A stretch of 64,000 nt of DNA, taken from JACQFV01 sp964593585 (lineage in GTDB: Bacteria; Zixibacteria; MSB-5A5; WJJR01). A model generated the notes under the pieces. It was not told the DNA's origin. It worked only from the letters and a program-made list of their open reading frames with translations, and did no database searches. Below, one piece after another: positions 54,734 through 63,479 of this stretch (position 1 is the first letter of the stretch; every line of letters starts with the position of its first letter). The translations under genes were made by a program, and so were the position numbers. Location: NCBI GenBank assembly GCA_964593585.1, contig CAZQIZ010000009.1:30074-94073 (forward strand), written 5' to 3'.

Positions 54734-56227
54734 TTACTTCACTTCGATCTCTGTCCATGCCATCACCGGCTTCTCGCCGGCCGGATCCTCCCAGCGCGAT
54801 GCCACCTGCACCGAGAGGAAATACCGCCCGCGCGGCACATCCGCCAGAGGGACATCCCCCTGGAACACTCCGGCCAATGCCTCGCGCGGATAGATCGCCG
54901 ATTGCAGGACCCGCTCCCGTCGCGACATCCGCCCGCTAAACAACGGACTCCCCTGCGGTATCAGACTGACCGTAACCCGGTAGGCGCTGTCGGGAATCTC
55001 CGCCAGCGGGAACTCCACATACAATTCCAGCGAGTCGCGCGGGGCGAACCGTCCCGACGGATTGGCGTGAATGAGCCGTCCATGCCGCGGGATGCCGCCG
55101 CCGCGCACCGTGCCCGGCGCAAACGCCACCACCACATCGCTGGCCCCGCGCAAGGCGCGGCGTGTCGGGATCGTCACCGTGTCGCGGTAGACCCCGATGT
55201 TGTCCGGCCCGCCGCCGCGCAGCGACAAGACAAACTCATAGGGTCCCGGCGCCAATCCCCGCAGCCCGACATACCCCGGGATCGCCACCGCTTCACGCTC
55301 CGAGAGCGTCTGCAATTGCGCCAATCCGCCGATCGTGCAGCTGTCCTGTCCGATCAGTTGTTGCCGCTGGTCGTAGACAATCAACTCCAGCCCCAGACGG
55401 TCGCGCGCCAAGGTCGAATCGCTGAACTGATCGCCGCGCGTCAGCGTGGCAATCCACAAATCCGATGTCCCATCCGCATTCGGGAAGACCAGCGGCGCGA
55501 GGTTGGAGTGAATCACTTGTTTCAAACCGGGGAATGGGGCAAACGCCGGCGGTTTCTGTAGTTCCTCTGCTGTTGCCTTGAGATAGTCGACGGACATTCC
55601 GGCCTTTGCTGCCATACGCGCCCGGGGAGACTGAGCCTTTAGCCCCCCCAACGGGGCCGCAATCTCGGCCAGCACGTCGACGTGATAGGGTCGCAGTGCA
55701 ACCGGCGGTCCTCCGACTTTGAGAGTCTGACAGGTAATCTCGACGCCGAGAGAATCCCACTTCAGGAAATACGTATCGACCATTGCCGTGTCTATGGCGC
55801 GGTACGTCCACGACGGAATCCCAAACCGCAAAATCAATTCCCACCGCACGTCCCGGATCGGCGCATCGATCGTGCTCAGCAACTTCTCGCGGCAGTAAGC
55901 GATCCGACGCTCCATCTCCTCGCGCCACTCATTGCGATGCGGCGTGTCCGGACGCGTCTGCCGGTCCTGCCCCGCGAAGTACTCCTCGATCCGGGCGCGG
56001 AACTCTGTCGCGTTGGCCGCGGGGCGCACGTCGCTTTTCCAGTACTTCGGATCGATGATCTTGATGAACTCCGTCATTTCGCGGACATACGCCGAGTCCG
56101 CCGGGTCGGCCGTCGAGGCCAGGATCCGCTCCCGGTCGATCGAATCGGGCACACCGGTGCCCAGACGCACATGGCTGCATCCGCCCAGCGCCAACGCCGC
56201 CGCCACCACGATGACCCAGTGTCTCAT
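54734..56227 (-). CDS. GWxTD-like lipoprotein
   Basis: 497 residues. Lipobox ALALGGC after a short signal. Residues about 40-150 hold helical text (EFIKIIDPKYWKSDVRP, RARIEEYFAGQDRQTRP) and RWELILRFGIPSWTYR, the counterpart of the RYGPP block in the downstream paralogue. The rest is beta-rich with LELYVEFPLAEIPDSAYRV and FLSVQVASRWEDPAGEKPV. Same length and layout as the next gene, so the pair probably arose by tandem duplication. Confidence 0.62.
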   Translation of the reverse strand: MRHWVIVVAAALALGGCSHVRLGTGVPDSIDRERILASTADPADSAYVREMTEFIKIIDPKYWKSDVRPAANATEFRARIEEYFAGQDRQTRPDTPHRNEWREEMERRIAYCREKLLSTIDAPIRDVRWELILRFGIPSWTYRAIDTAMVDTYFLKWDSLGVEITCQTLKVGGPPVALRPYHVDVLAEIAAPLGGLKAQSPRARMAAKAGMSVDYLKATAEELQKPPAFAPFPGLKQVIHSNLAPLVFPNADGTSDLWIATLTRGDQFSDSTLARDRLGLELIVYDQRQQLIGQDSCTIGGLAQLQTLSEREAVAIPGYVGLRGLAPGPYEFVLSLRGGGPDNIGVYRDTVTIPTRRALRGASDVVVAFAPGTVRGGGIPRHGRLIHANPSGRFAPRDSLELYVEFPLAEIPDSAYRVTVSLIPQGSPLFSGRMSRRERVLQSAIYPREALAGVFQGDVPLADVPRGRYFLSVQVASRWEDPAGEKPVMAWTEIEVK

Positions 56228-56424
56228 GGCATCCCCCTCCGGCCAGGGCCGGACCGCGACGCCGGCGGGCGTCGCGTACCGCTTGATTCGATAGTCCGCC
56301 CGGACCGGGCGGGTTTGACATCTCGTATCCCTCTACCCGTAAAGTCGCTGATTATTCCCGGTTGTCAACTGCCTCGCGCCGGGAATCCCTTGAATGCTCC
56401 TATGCGCCGTGCCATCATTGCGGC

Positions 56425-56985
56425 ATGACGACTCCCGCACCCCCGAAAATCCGAGTCCAGAAGGGCCTGGTGATCTGCTACACCGGCGACGGCAAGGGGA
56501 AGACCACCGCCGCCCTCGGTATGGCCGTACGCGCCGCCGGTTACAACTGGCGGACCTTGATCTGGCAGTTCATCAAGGGTTCCTGGCGCTACGGCGAACT
56601 GGATGGCCTCCAGCTGTTGTCCCCCTATGTCGAACTGCGCCAGAAAGGGGAGGGGTTTGTCGGCATCGTCGATGACAAACTCCCGCGCGAAGTCCACCGC
56701 CAGGCCGCCCTCGCTGCCTTAACCGAAGTGAAAGGCGAGATCGCATCGGGACACTGGCAGATCGTCATCCTCGATGAGATCTTCGTCGCCTGCCAACTCG
56801 GCTTTCTCACCGGCGCCGATCTGGTCGCCCTGATCGATAGCAAGCCCGCCACTGTCCATCTGGTGCTCACCGGACGCGGCGCTCCGCCCGAGGTGATCGA
56901 ACGCGCCGACCTCGTCACCGAAATGCGCGAGATCAAACACCCCTACCAAAAGGGCGAGCTGGCGCAAAAAGGCGTCGATTACTGA
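56425..56985 (+). CDS. cobO: Cob(I)yrinic acid a,c-diamide adenosyltransferase (CobO/BtuR type)
   Basis: 186 residues from the ATG at 56425; the frame before it has no site. P-loop GDGKGKTTAALG at about 20-31 binds ATP. VILDEIFVACQLG and HLVLTGRGAPPEVIERADLVTEM are family blocks. It adds the adenosyl group to the cobalt of corrinoids, making coenzyme B12, here possibly for salvage since no other cobalamin gene is near. A hairpin terminator follows. Confidence 0.95.
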   Translation: MTTPAPPKIRVQKGLVICYTGDGKGKTTAALGMAVRAAGYNWRTLIWQFIKGSWRYGELDGLQLLSPYVELRQKGEGFVGIVDDKLPREVHRQAALAALTEVKGEIASGHWQIVILDEIFVACQLGFLTGADLVALIDSKPATVHLVLTGRGAPPEVIERADLVTEMREIKHPYQKGELAQKGVDY

Positions 56986-57037
56986 GGCGCCGCGCCCCAG
57001 TGGGGGCGTCCCCATACCGCCGCGCAAACCGTTGCAC

Positions 57038-57061
57038 AGCCCCCGGCCCCCGCCGGGGGCT
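57038..57061 (+). terminator. Terminator after cobO
   Basis: 10-bp perfect stem AGCCCCCGGC/GCCGGGGGCT with CCCC loop followed by TTG. Confidence 0.75.
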
Positions 57062-57112
57062 TTGTCATCTTCCGCATAACGCTTCGCCCGTTCGCGCCGA
57101 TAATCCAAAGAC

Positions 57113-58645
57113 ATGACCCACTCCCTGTACCAATCCATGCCGATCCCGGCCGCCGTGCTCATTGTCGATGATGAACCCGGCATCCGCATCCTGCTCCACG
57201 ACTGGCTGGCCGATCAGCCGGGCATGACCGTCCATGTGGCCGCCAATGTCCACGAGGCCATCGACCTGCTCGACAAACGCGCCGTCGATCTTCTCCTGGT
57301 CGACCTGTTTTTACCCGATGGTTCGGGACTCGATGTCATCCGCCGCGCCCATCAGGTCCAGCCGCATGCGGTCTCGATCCTGATCACCGCGCACCCGACC
57401 GTCGAGACCGCCATCTCGGCGTTGCAGCATGGCACCTACGACTACATCATCAAGCCGTTCCGTCTGGAGATTTTCTCGGCCGCCATCTACCGCGCCCTCG
57501 ACAACTGCCGTCTGCGCCGCGAGAACATGGAACTGCGCGAGCAGGTCGCCGTCTCCGAACTCAATCGCGCCGTCGGCACCATCTCCGGCGTCGACCAGAT
57601 TCTGCAGGCGGTCAACGAGACCGTGGTGCGCGAATGCGCCGCCGAGGCGGCCAGCGTGCTGTTGCGCCATCCTGAGACCGGCCAATTGGAGATGCGCGCC
57701 TTCCATGGCGATCCGGCCCTCCTGCAGGAGCCGCCGCAGGCACGTTTCCTGCGCGGCGAGACCGTGACCGCCAACGCCGCCCTGGCCAACGGCCAGACCG
57801 TCGTGCTCGAGGACAGCCAGACCTCGCTGTTCCCGAACGACCACGATGGCGCCATGCGCATCTGCCAGCCCCTGGTGGTGAAAGGTCAGACCATCGGGCT
57901 TTTAAACATCGTGCGCCGCGCCACCGCCGGGCCGGTCGGCGATGGCACCCTGCGCACGATCGGCATGATCGCCCAGCAGGCGGCGATCGCCATCGACAAC
58001 GCCCGCCTCTACAAGGACCTGCAGGCGACCTACGTCGAGACCGTCACCGCCCTGGCCAACGCCATCGAAATCCGCGATCCCTACACCCACGGACACACCG
58101 ACCGGGTCAAGGTGCTCGCGCGCGCCATCGGCGCCAAGATGGGCTGGGACCCCGAACGGCTCACCAACCTTTGGATCGGCTGCACCCTCCACGACATCGG
58201 CAAGATCGGCGTGCCCGATTCGATCCTCTCCAAACCCGGCCCGCTCACCCCCGATGAGTTCGCCGTGATGAAGACCCACCCCGAAATCGGCGCCAAGATC
58301 ATCGAGGGCGTGCCGTTCCTGAAGGCCGCGATCCCGTATGTGTACTATCACCACGAACGCTACAACGGCACCGGCTACCCCAGCGGTCTGGCGGGGGAGG
58401 AGATCCCGATCGAAGGACGCCTCCTCGCCGTGGTCGATGCCTTCGACGCCATTACTTCCGACCGCCCCTACCGCCGCGGCCAGTCGCTGGCCGCCGCGCG
58501 CGAGGAACTACGCATCTTCTCCGGCATCCAGTTCGACCCGGCGATCGTGGACATCTTCTTCGAGGTCCTCGACTCGACCGATTTCCCGTGGATCGTCTCA
58601 CAGCGCCACCGCGACACCGACATCCTCTCGACCATCCCAGTGTAG
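57113..58645 (+). CDS. Response regulator with GAF and HD-GYP domains
   Basis: 510 residues. Receiver domain 1-135 with the phosphoacceptor in DLLLVDLFLPDGSG and the K of IIKPF. A GAF-like domain spans about 150-300 (AVGTISGVDQILQAV ... TIGMIAQQAAIAIDNARLY). HD-GYP phosphodiesterase spans 310-500: metal ligands in HTDRVKVL, HDIGKIGVPD, THPEIGAKI and YHHERYNGTGYP with the GYP triad. It should break down cyclic di-GMP on phosphorylation. No histidine kinase is adjacent. Confidence 0.94.
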   Translation: MTHSLYQSMPIPAAVLIVDDEPGIRILLHDWLADQPGMTVHVAANVHEAIDLLDKRAVDLLLVDLFLPDGSGLDVIRRAHQVQPHAVSILITAHPTVETAISALQHGTYDYIIKPFRLEIFSAAIYRALDNCRLRRENMELREQVAVSELNRAVGTISGVDQILQAVNETVVRECAAEAASVLLRHPETGQLEMRAFHGDPALLQEPPQARFLRGETVTANAALANGQTVVLEDSQTSLFPNDHDGAMRICQPLVVKGQTIGLLNIVRRATAGPVGDGTLRTIGMIAQQAAIAIDNARLYKDLQATYVETVTALANAIEIRDPYTHGHTDRVKVLARAIGAKMGWDPERLTNLWIGCTLHDIGKIGVPDSILSKPGPLTPDEFAVMKTHPEIGAKIIEGVPFLKAAIPYVYYHHERYNGTGYPSGLAGEEIPIEGRLLAVVDAFDAITSDRPYRRGQSLAAAREELRIFSGIQFDPAIVDIFFEVLDSTDFPWIVSQRHRDTDILSTIPV

Positions 58646-58702
58646 CCCCCCGGCGCGAGAAGGCATTGCCAGCGGCGCGGCGCCGCTGTTCCTTAGGCTG
58701 TC

Positions 58703-60562
58703 ATGCCGCCCCGCTCGAAAGCCAATGCGCCCGACAACGCCGCTCTCCTGAGCCATCTGGTCGTCGTCCTCGGTATCGTCGCCGCCGCGAGTGTCTTCAT
58801 CGTCAACGCCCGCCATCTCTGGTTCACCCAGGATGACGCCTTCATTTCCTACCGCTATGCCCGTCATGCCCTCGAGGGGCATGGACTGGTCTTCAACATT
58901 GGCGAGCGCGTCGAAGGGTACACCAACTTCCTCTGGGTGATCTGGCTGGTCCTCTGCGGCCTGGTCGGCATCGACTTCGATCCGGCCGCCAAGGCGCTGG
59001 GCATGGCCTCGGGGATCGGCATGATCATCCTCGCCGCGCTGTTGTCACGGCGCTGTTGGGAGCAGATTTATGACCGCGGCGGCCACTGGGCCGGATTCGC
59101 CGGCGCGTTGATTGTCGGCGTCAACGGCTCCCTGGCCTACTGGGCGGTCTCCGGACTGGAGACCGCGCTGTTTGGTTTCCTCGTGACGCTCTCAGTCTGG
59201 CTCTGGATTGGCCAGTCGCGGCTGACCCCGATTGCCCTGGCGCTGGCCACGATGACACGCCCCGAAGGCGGATTGTTCTGGATTCTGCTGTCGGGATGTG
59301 AATATGTCATCACCCGCGACTGGCGACGCGCGCTGTATCTGTTCGGCCTCACCGCGATTCTGCTCGCGCCATTTGGAATATTCAAATTGATCTACTATGG
59401 CGGGCTGCTGCCCAATCCGTTCTATGCCAAAACCGGGCTGGCCTGGGAGTATGTGCAAAGCGGACTGCAGTATGCCTGGCTCTTCCTCCGGCATTACATG
59501 CTTTACGGCTTCATGCTCCTTCCAGTCGGGTTTGCGCTCTGGAAACTGCCCGGACGTTTCAAGCGTGTGCCCATGCTGTTCTTGATTTACACCGGCTACA
59601 TCATCGTCATCGGCGGCGATGTCCTGCGCCCGCATCGGTTCTTCGTGCCAATTCTCCCGCTGATGGCCGCGGCAATCATGGCCGGCGAGGCGTGGCTGCC
59701 GTCCTGGACACGCCGCCTGCCCTTCCCCTACGTCGGCACAGTAGTAGCCACTGCCGGACTGCTCTCATTCTCAATCACCCAACCGCGCGAGATTCTCAAC
59801 TCAACGCGCAACCTCGAGCTGGGCCTGATTTCCAAGATGAGCACCATCGCCGACTATCTGCGCCGCCTCAATGACCGTCCCTTCACCATCGCCGTCTCGA
59901 CCATTGGCAAGATCGCCTATGATCTCCCCGGACGGCGCATCATCGACATGCTGGGGCTGACCGATTCGACCGTGGCGCGCCATCCCGAGACCATCCCCGG
60001 CAACGAGACCACCTGGCGCGAACGCAACTTCAACGCCACCTATGTCCTCTCGCAGGACCCCGACTGGATTCTGTTCTCCACCGGCCACAAGCCGTCGGCG
60101 CCGGCCGAACGCGCCCTCATCCTGCACTCCGAATTCCGCAACAACTACTACACTGTGCTCTTCCCCGGCACCACCCGGATGCTGGCCATTCACAAGCGCA
60201 AGGGCCCCTACAACAAACCCGATGAGGTCTGGCCCGACATCGAACTGGCGCACAAGCTCAACGCCGCCTACAACGAGTTGGTCGCCGACAATCTCCCCGG
60301 CGCAGTCCAGCGTATGCATGAGCTGAAAGCGATCGGCCCCTCGGATTGGGCCGCCGCCGATGCCTTCCTCGCCACCGCCTTCATGCAGATGCGCCAGGAT
60401 GACAGCGCCCTTGCCTATGCCCACCGCGCGCTGTCCATCGATTCCTTCATGGTCAGCGCCTGGCAGACCATCGGCGTCGTCGCCCTCACCCATGGCGACT
60501 CCGCCCAGGTCGCCTACGCCAATTCGCAAATCAAACGCCTCGCCCCCTGGCTGGCGAATTGA
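58703..60562 (+). CDS. Multi-helix membrane protein, GT-C glycosyltransferase-like, with C-terminal TPR-like tail
   Basis: 619 residues with about nine transmembrane helices to about residue 360. DDAFISYRYARHALEGHG and VFNIGERVEGYTNFLW are typical of GT-C arabinosyl/mannosyltransferase-like proteins (the DD pair would be catalytic in that family). The rest (about 370-619) is soluble and ends in helical repeats (YAHRALSIDSFMVSAWQTIG). It may transfer a sugar from a lipid carrier to an envelope glycan. Substrate not predictable. Confidence 0.78.
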   Translation: MPPRSKANAPDNAALLSHLVVVLGIVAAASVFIVNARHLWFTQDDAFISYRYARHALEGHGLVFNIGERVEGYTNFLWVIWLVLCGLVGIDFDPAAKALGMASGIGMIILAALLSRRCWEQIYDRGGHWAGFAGALIVGVNGSLAYWAVSGLETALFGFLVTLSVWLWIGQSRLTPIALALATMTRPEGGLFWILLSGCEYVITRDWRRALYLFGLTAILLAPFGIFKLIYYGGLLPNPFYAKTGLAWEYVQSGLQYAWLFLRHYMLYGFMLLPVGFALWKLPGRFKRVPMLFLIYTGYIIVIGGDVLRPHRFFVPILPLMAAAIMAGEAWLPSWTRRLPFPYVGTVVATAGLLSFSITQPREILNSTRNLELGLISKMSTIADYLRRLNDRPFTIAVSTIGKIAYDLPGRRIIDMLGLTDSTVARHPETIPGNETTWRERNFNATYVLSQDPDWILFSTGHKPSAPAERALILHSEFRNNYYTVLFPGTTRMLAIHKRKGPYNKPDEVWPDIELAHKLNAAYNELVADNLPGAVQRMHELKAIGPSDWAAADAFLATAFMQMRQDDSALAYAHRALSIDSFMVSAWQTIGVVALTHGDSAQVAYANSQIKRLAPWLAN

Positions 60563-60934
60563 TCACATTCATCCCGACACAATCTTGATCCCGTAGGGGC
60601 GAACCTTGTGTTCGCCCGCCCCGCGGCAGGGCATCCCCCCGCGCAATGCCATCGCCAATCGGGGACCCAAAAAGCGGCCCCCAATTGGCGATGGCAGGTC
60701 AGACAAGAATGTCTAACCTCCTATTTCGTTTTTTGCATGAAACATGTCTTAGGAGGACAGACATTCCTGTCTGTCCATCGCCTCGTGAGGTGGGTCGGCT
60801 CTTTGACCCGCCGAACGAGGCGTTGCCTGCGGCAGGGCCGCCGCGTCGCACGATTCGACCGTCGTCATTCCAACCCGGTCGCGGCGCACTTGGCCGCGGC
60901 CGGGTTGGAATCTTTGTTCACTTGTGCGGGAATC
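60563..60934. repeat. Noncoding gap with four unrelated hairpins
   Basis: No gene found. Contains GCCATCGCCAAT with its complement at 60684 (60648-60695), GGACAGACA/TGTCTGTCC at 60755-60776 with TTCC loop, the GGGGCGAAC/GTTCGCCC region at 60594-60617, and the CGTCATTCC family member at 60863-60916. Confidence 0.7.
60863..60916. repeat. Dispersed hairpin, CGTCATTCC variant with long arms
   Basis: CGTCATTCCAACCCGG, inner arms CGCGG/CCGCG, CCGGGTTGGAATCTTTG. Same fixed ends as 18997 and 30784, different arm sequence. Confidence 0.85.
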
Positions 60935-61708
60935 TCACTCCCCCGCCGACGGCGGGAAATACTGCTCAATGCGGATATTCTCTTTCGGCATCCCGACACG
61001 CTGCAACACCCCGGACCCCGTCTGAATCATCCCCGGATGCCCGCACAAATATGCGGTCATCTGCGCCGGCTTCACACGCGAGGCATCGATGTACTTGCGC
61101 AAGACATCCTCGGCTCGTCCCACCTCGCCGGTCCAGTCCGGCTCCTCCCACGGACGGCTTACCGAGGCGACATAGCGAAGCATCTGCACATCCATCGACA
61201 GCGCCTGGAACTCCTCCTGGTAGGCCAATTCGCGCGAACGGCTCCCGGCGTGCAGAATGATGAAGTGATGGATGGTCGATTCCCTGCCGGAGAGCAGATC
61301 GGCGCGATAGCGCCGCAGCATGCTCACATACGGCGCGATCCCGGTGACCGTGGCCACCATCAGGTGGGTGGTCCGGCCGCTTTCGGTGTCGAGGAGGAAA
61401 TGCCCCCTGGTCTTCGGACGGACCATCGCCCATTCGCCGACCTTGAGGTTCCACAGAAGCGGCGTCAACTTCCCGCCCGGGACCAACTCAACGAAAAACT
61501 CCAGGAATCCCTGCGCCTCGGTCGAGCAGATCGAGTAGGGACGTTCGATGATCCGCTCGCCGTTGGCCACGCCGATCGTGGCATACTGCCCCGGCTCCCA
61601 GCGCATCGGTTCGGCGGGCTCAAAGACGAAGATCGCCAGCCCCTCGGCGATTTCAAAACGGCTGCGCAGACGCGCGCTGATGTGTTTGGTCTCGGTCATG
61701 GTCTCCAT
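60935..61708 (-). CDS. Ferredoxin/flavodoxin-NADP reductase-like FAD protein
   Basis: About 257 residues; start taken at the METMTETK methionine (61708), with MTETK at 61699 and an ATG at 61747 as alternatives. ERPYSICS is the FAD-binding RxYS motif, GRTTHLMVATVTGIAPYVSML contains the nucleotide-binding GTGIAP-type loop, and YLCGHPGMIQ closes the NADP site. It moves electrons between NADPH and ferredoxin or flavodoxin in the cytoplasm. Redox partner not adjacent. Opposite strand to the transporter gene downstream. Confidence 0.87.
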   Translation of the reverse strand: METMTETKHISARLRSRFEIAEGLAIFVFEPAEPMRWEPGQYATIGVANGERIIERPYSICSTEAQGFLEFFVELVPGGKLTPLLWNLKVGEWAMVRPKTRGHFLLDTESGRTTHLMVATVTGIAPYVSMLRRYRADLLSGRESTIHHFIILHAGSRSRELAYQEEFQALSMDVQMLRYVASVSRPWEEPDWTGEVGRAEDVLRKYIDASRVKPAQMTAYLCGHPGMIQTGSGVLQRVGMPKENIRIEQYFPPSAGE

Positions 61709-61844
61709 GGTCGCGCGGCGCACGGCGGCCGCATCCGGGATAATCATACTCCTGAAATCGGCTCCGGTCTACCCTGAACTTGAGCGGTTTTCGCCGCCCC
61801 GTAATCCCCGTTGCGCCGCGTCCCGCCGCGTGCCATCGTTGGGC

Positions 61845-63101
61845 ATGCGCGGCTCCCTGCACACCCGCATGGCCATCGGTCTGGCCGGCGGCATCATCCT
61901 CGGCACCGCCTCGCACTTCCTCTTCGGCGACTCCGCCGCGTTGCGCGACTTCATCCGCTACGTCACCCAGCCGGTCGGGCAGATCTTCATCCGGCTTTTG
62001 TTCATGCTGGTCATCCCGCTCATCTTCGCCGCGCTCGCCCTGGGTGTCGCCGGCATCGGCGATCCGCGCCGTCTCGGACGCGTGGGCGTCAAGATGTTCG
62101 CCTACACGCTCGTCGTGTCCGCCATCGCCGTCTTCCTCGGCATCTTCCTGGTCAATCTCTTCCAGCCCGGCGGCGGCATGTCGGAGGAGACCCGCGCACG
62201 GCTCCTCGAGGGCGCGGGGGAGAGGGCCGCCGCGATCACCGCCCGTCCCGAATCGGGCAAGGGCGGCATCGACTTCCTTGTTCGCATCGTCCCCGACAAC
62301 CCGATCCGCGCCATGGTCGACATGGACATGCTGGCGGTGATGTTCTTCGCGCTGATGATCGGCATCGGCCTCATCATGACCAGGACCGAACCGGCGCGCC
62401 GCTTCGAGGAGGCCCTCTCCGGCCTCTACGACATCACCATGCGCCTGATCGGTCTGGTGATCTCGTTTGCCCCGATCGGCGTCGGCGCCTTGCTCTTCAC
62501 ATTGACCGCTCAATTGGGATACGAGGTCATTCTGCAGTTGTTGCGTTATGTGATCGTCGTGCTGGCCGCGATGGCGATCCACCAGTTTGTGGTCTATTCG
62601 CTCTCGGTGAAGTTGCTCGGCGGTATGAGTCCGCGGCGCTTTTTCCGCGACATCCAGGAGGTCATGCTGACCGCTTTTTCCACCGCCTCCAGCAACGCCA
62701 CGTTGCCCACCACATTGCGCGTGGCCGAGGAGAACCTGAAACTCCCGCCCAGCGTCAGCCGCTTTGTCCTCACCATCGGCTCCACCGCCAACCAGAACGG
62801 CACCGCCCTGTTTGAAGGCGTGACCGTCCTGTTCCTGGCGCAGTTCTATGGCGTCGATCTCTCGCTCGGGCAGCAGATCATGGTGGTCGGCATCTGCATC
62901 TTGGGTGGCATCGGCACCGCCGGCATCCCGGCCGGGTCGCTGCCGGTGGTGGCGATGATCCTCGGCATGGTCCATGTGCCGATCGAGGGCCTCGGCCTGA
63001 TCCTCGGCGTCGACCGCTTCCTCGACATGTGCCGCACCACCCTCAACGTCACCGGCGACCTCGCCGCCGCCGTGGTCGTCTCCAAAGGCGAATCCACGTA
63101 G
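61845..63101 (+). CDS. Dicarboxylate/amino acid:cation symporter (DAACS)
   Basis: 418 residues from the ATG at 61845; the upstream open frame overlaps the FNR gene. Eight helices plus re-entrant loops. TAFSTASSNATLPTTLRVAEE is the serine-rich HP1 signature, NQNGTALFEGVTVLFLAQ the helix 7 motif, and GIGTAGIPAGSLPVVAMILG the HP2 loop. It takes up glutamate, aspartate or C4-dicarboxylates with sodium or protons at the inner membrane. Confidence 0.94.
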   Translation: MRGSLHTRMAIGLAGGIILGTASHFLFGDSAALRDFIRYVTQPVGQIFIRLLFMLVIPLIFAALALGVAGIGDPRRLGRVGVKMFAYTLVVSAIAVFLGIFLVNLFQPGGGMSEETRARLLEGAGERAAAITARPESGKGGIDFLVRIVPDNPIRAMVDMDMLAVMFFALMIGIGLIMTRTEPARRFEEALSGLYDITMRLIGLVISFAPIGVGALLFTLTAQLGYEVILQLLRYVIVVLAAMAIHQFVVYSLSVKLLGGMSPRRFFRDIQEVMLTAFSTASSNATLPTTLRVAEENLKLPPSVSRFVLTIGSTANQNGTALFEGVTVLFLAQFYGVDLSLGQQIMVVGICILGGIGTAGIPAGSLPVVAMILGMVHVPIEGLGLILGVDRFLDMCRTTLNVTGDLAAAVVVSKGEST

Positions 63102-63163
63102 CGCAGGTTCACCGCATGGTTCCCCTGCGAAGCCCCTTGAACAAAATGACAACATGAAGAAAT

Positions 63164-63233
63164 CGTCACCCCCGCGCAAGCGGGGGTCCAGGCCCTGGCG
63201 GCAGGGCTGGATTCCCGCGTTCGCGGGAATGAC
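63164..63233. repeat. Double palindrome with CGTCACCCCCGCG and ATTCCCGCG stems
   Basis: CGTCACCCCCGCG, CAA loop, CGCGGGGGT-type arm, then GGATTCCCGCG, TT, CGCGGGAATGAC. The second hairpin resembles the ATTCCC-N8-GGGAAT elements well known in other bacteria such as Neisseria dRS3. Confidence 0.8.
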
Positions 63234-63246
63234 TCATTTATCTGGC

Positions 63247-63298
63247 CGTCATTCCAAGGGGTGTCCGCGCTCTTTGCGGACACCCCTTGGAATCTTTG
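63247..63298. repeat. Dispersed hairpin, CGTCATTCC variant with 12-bp arms
   Basis: CGTCATTCCAAGGGGTGTCC, loop GCGCTCTTTGC, GGACACCCCTTGGAATC then TTTG. Fixed ends, new arms. Confidence 0.85.
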
Positions 63299-63479
63299 TC
63301 TGCTCCCTATCACCACGGCTGTCAATTCCCCGCCTCCATGTCCCGATTTCATCTTGACAAGACCTCCCCACACGCTCAGATTCCAAGCGTAGGACGGTCA
63401 CACCCCTTCGCGCTCTCGCGGTCCTCACACCGTGAGGAAATCAACTATATTATTGGCGGTATTCCGCGGGAGGCGCTCT

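Noticed and set aside
56228..56424. Cobalamin riboswitch upstream of cobO.
   Set aside because: No B12-box-like sequence was recognised in the 197-base gap, only GC-rich palindromes.
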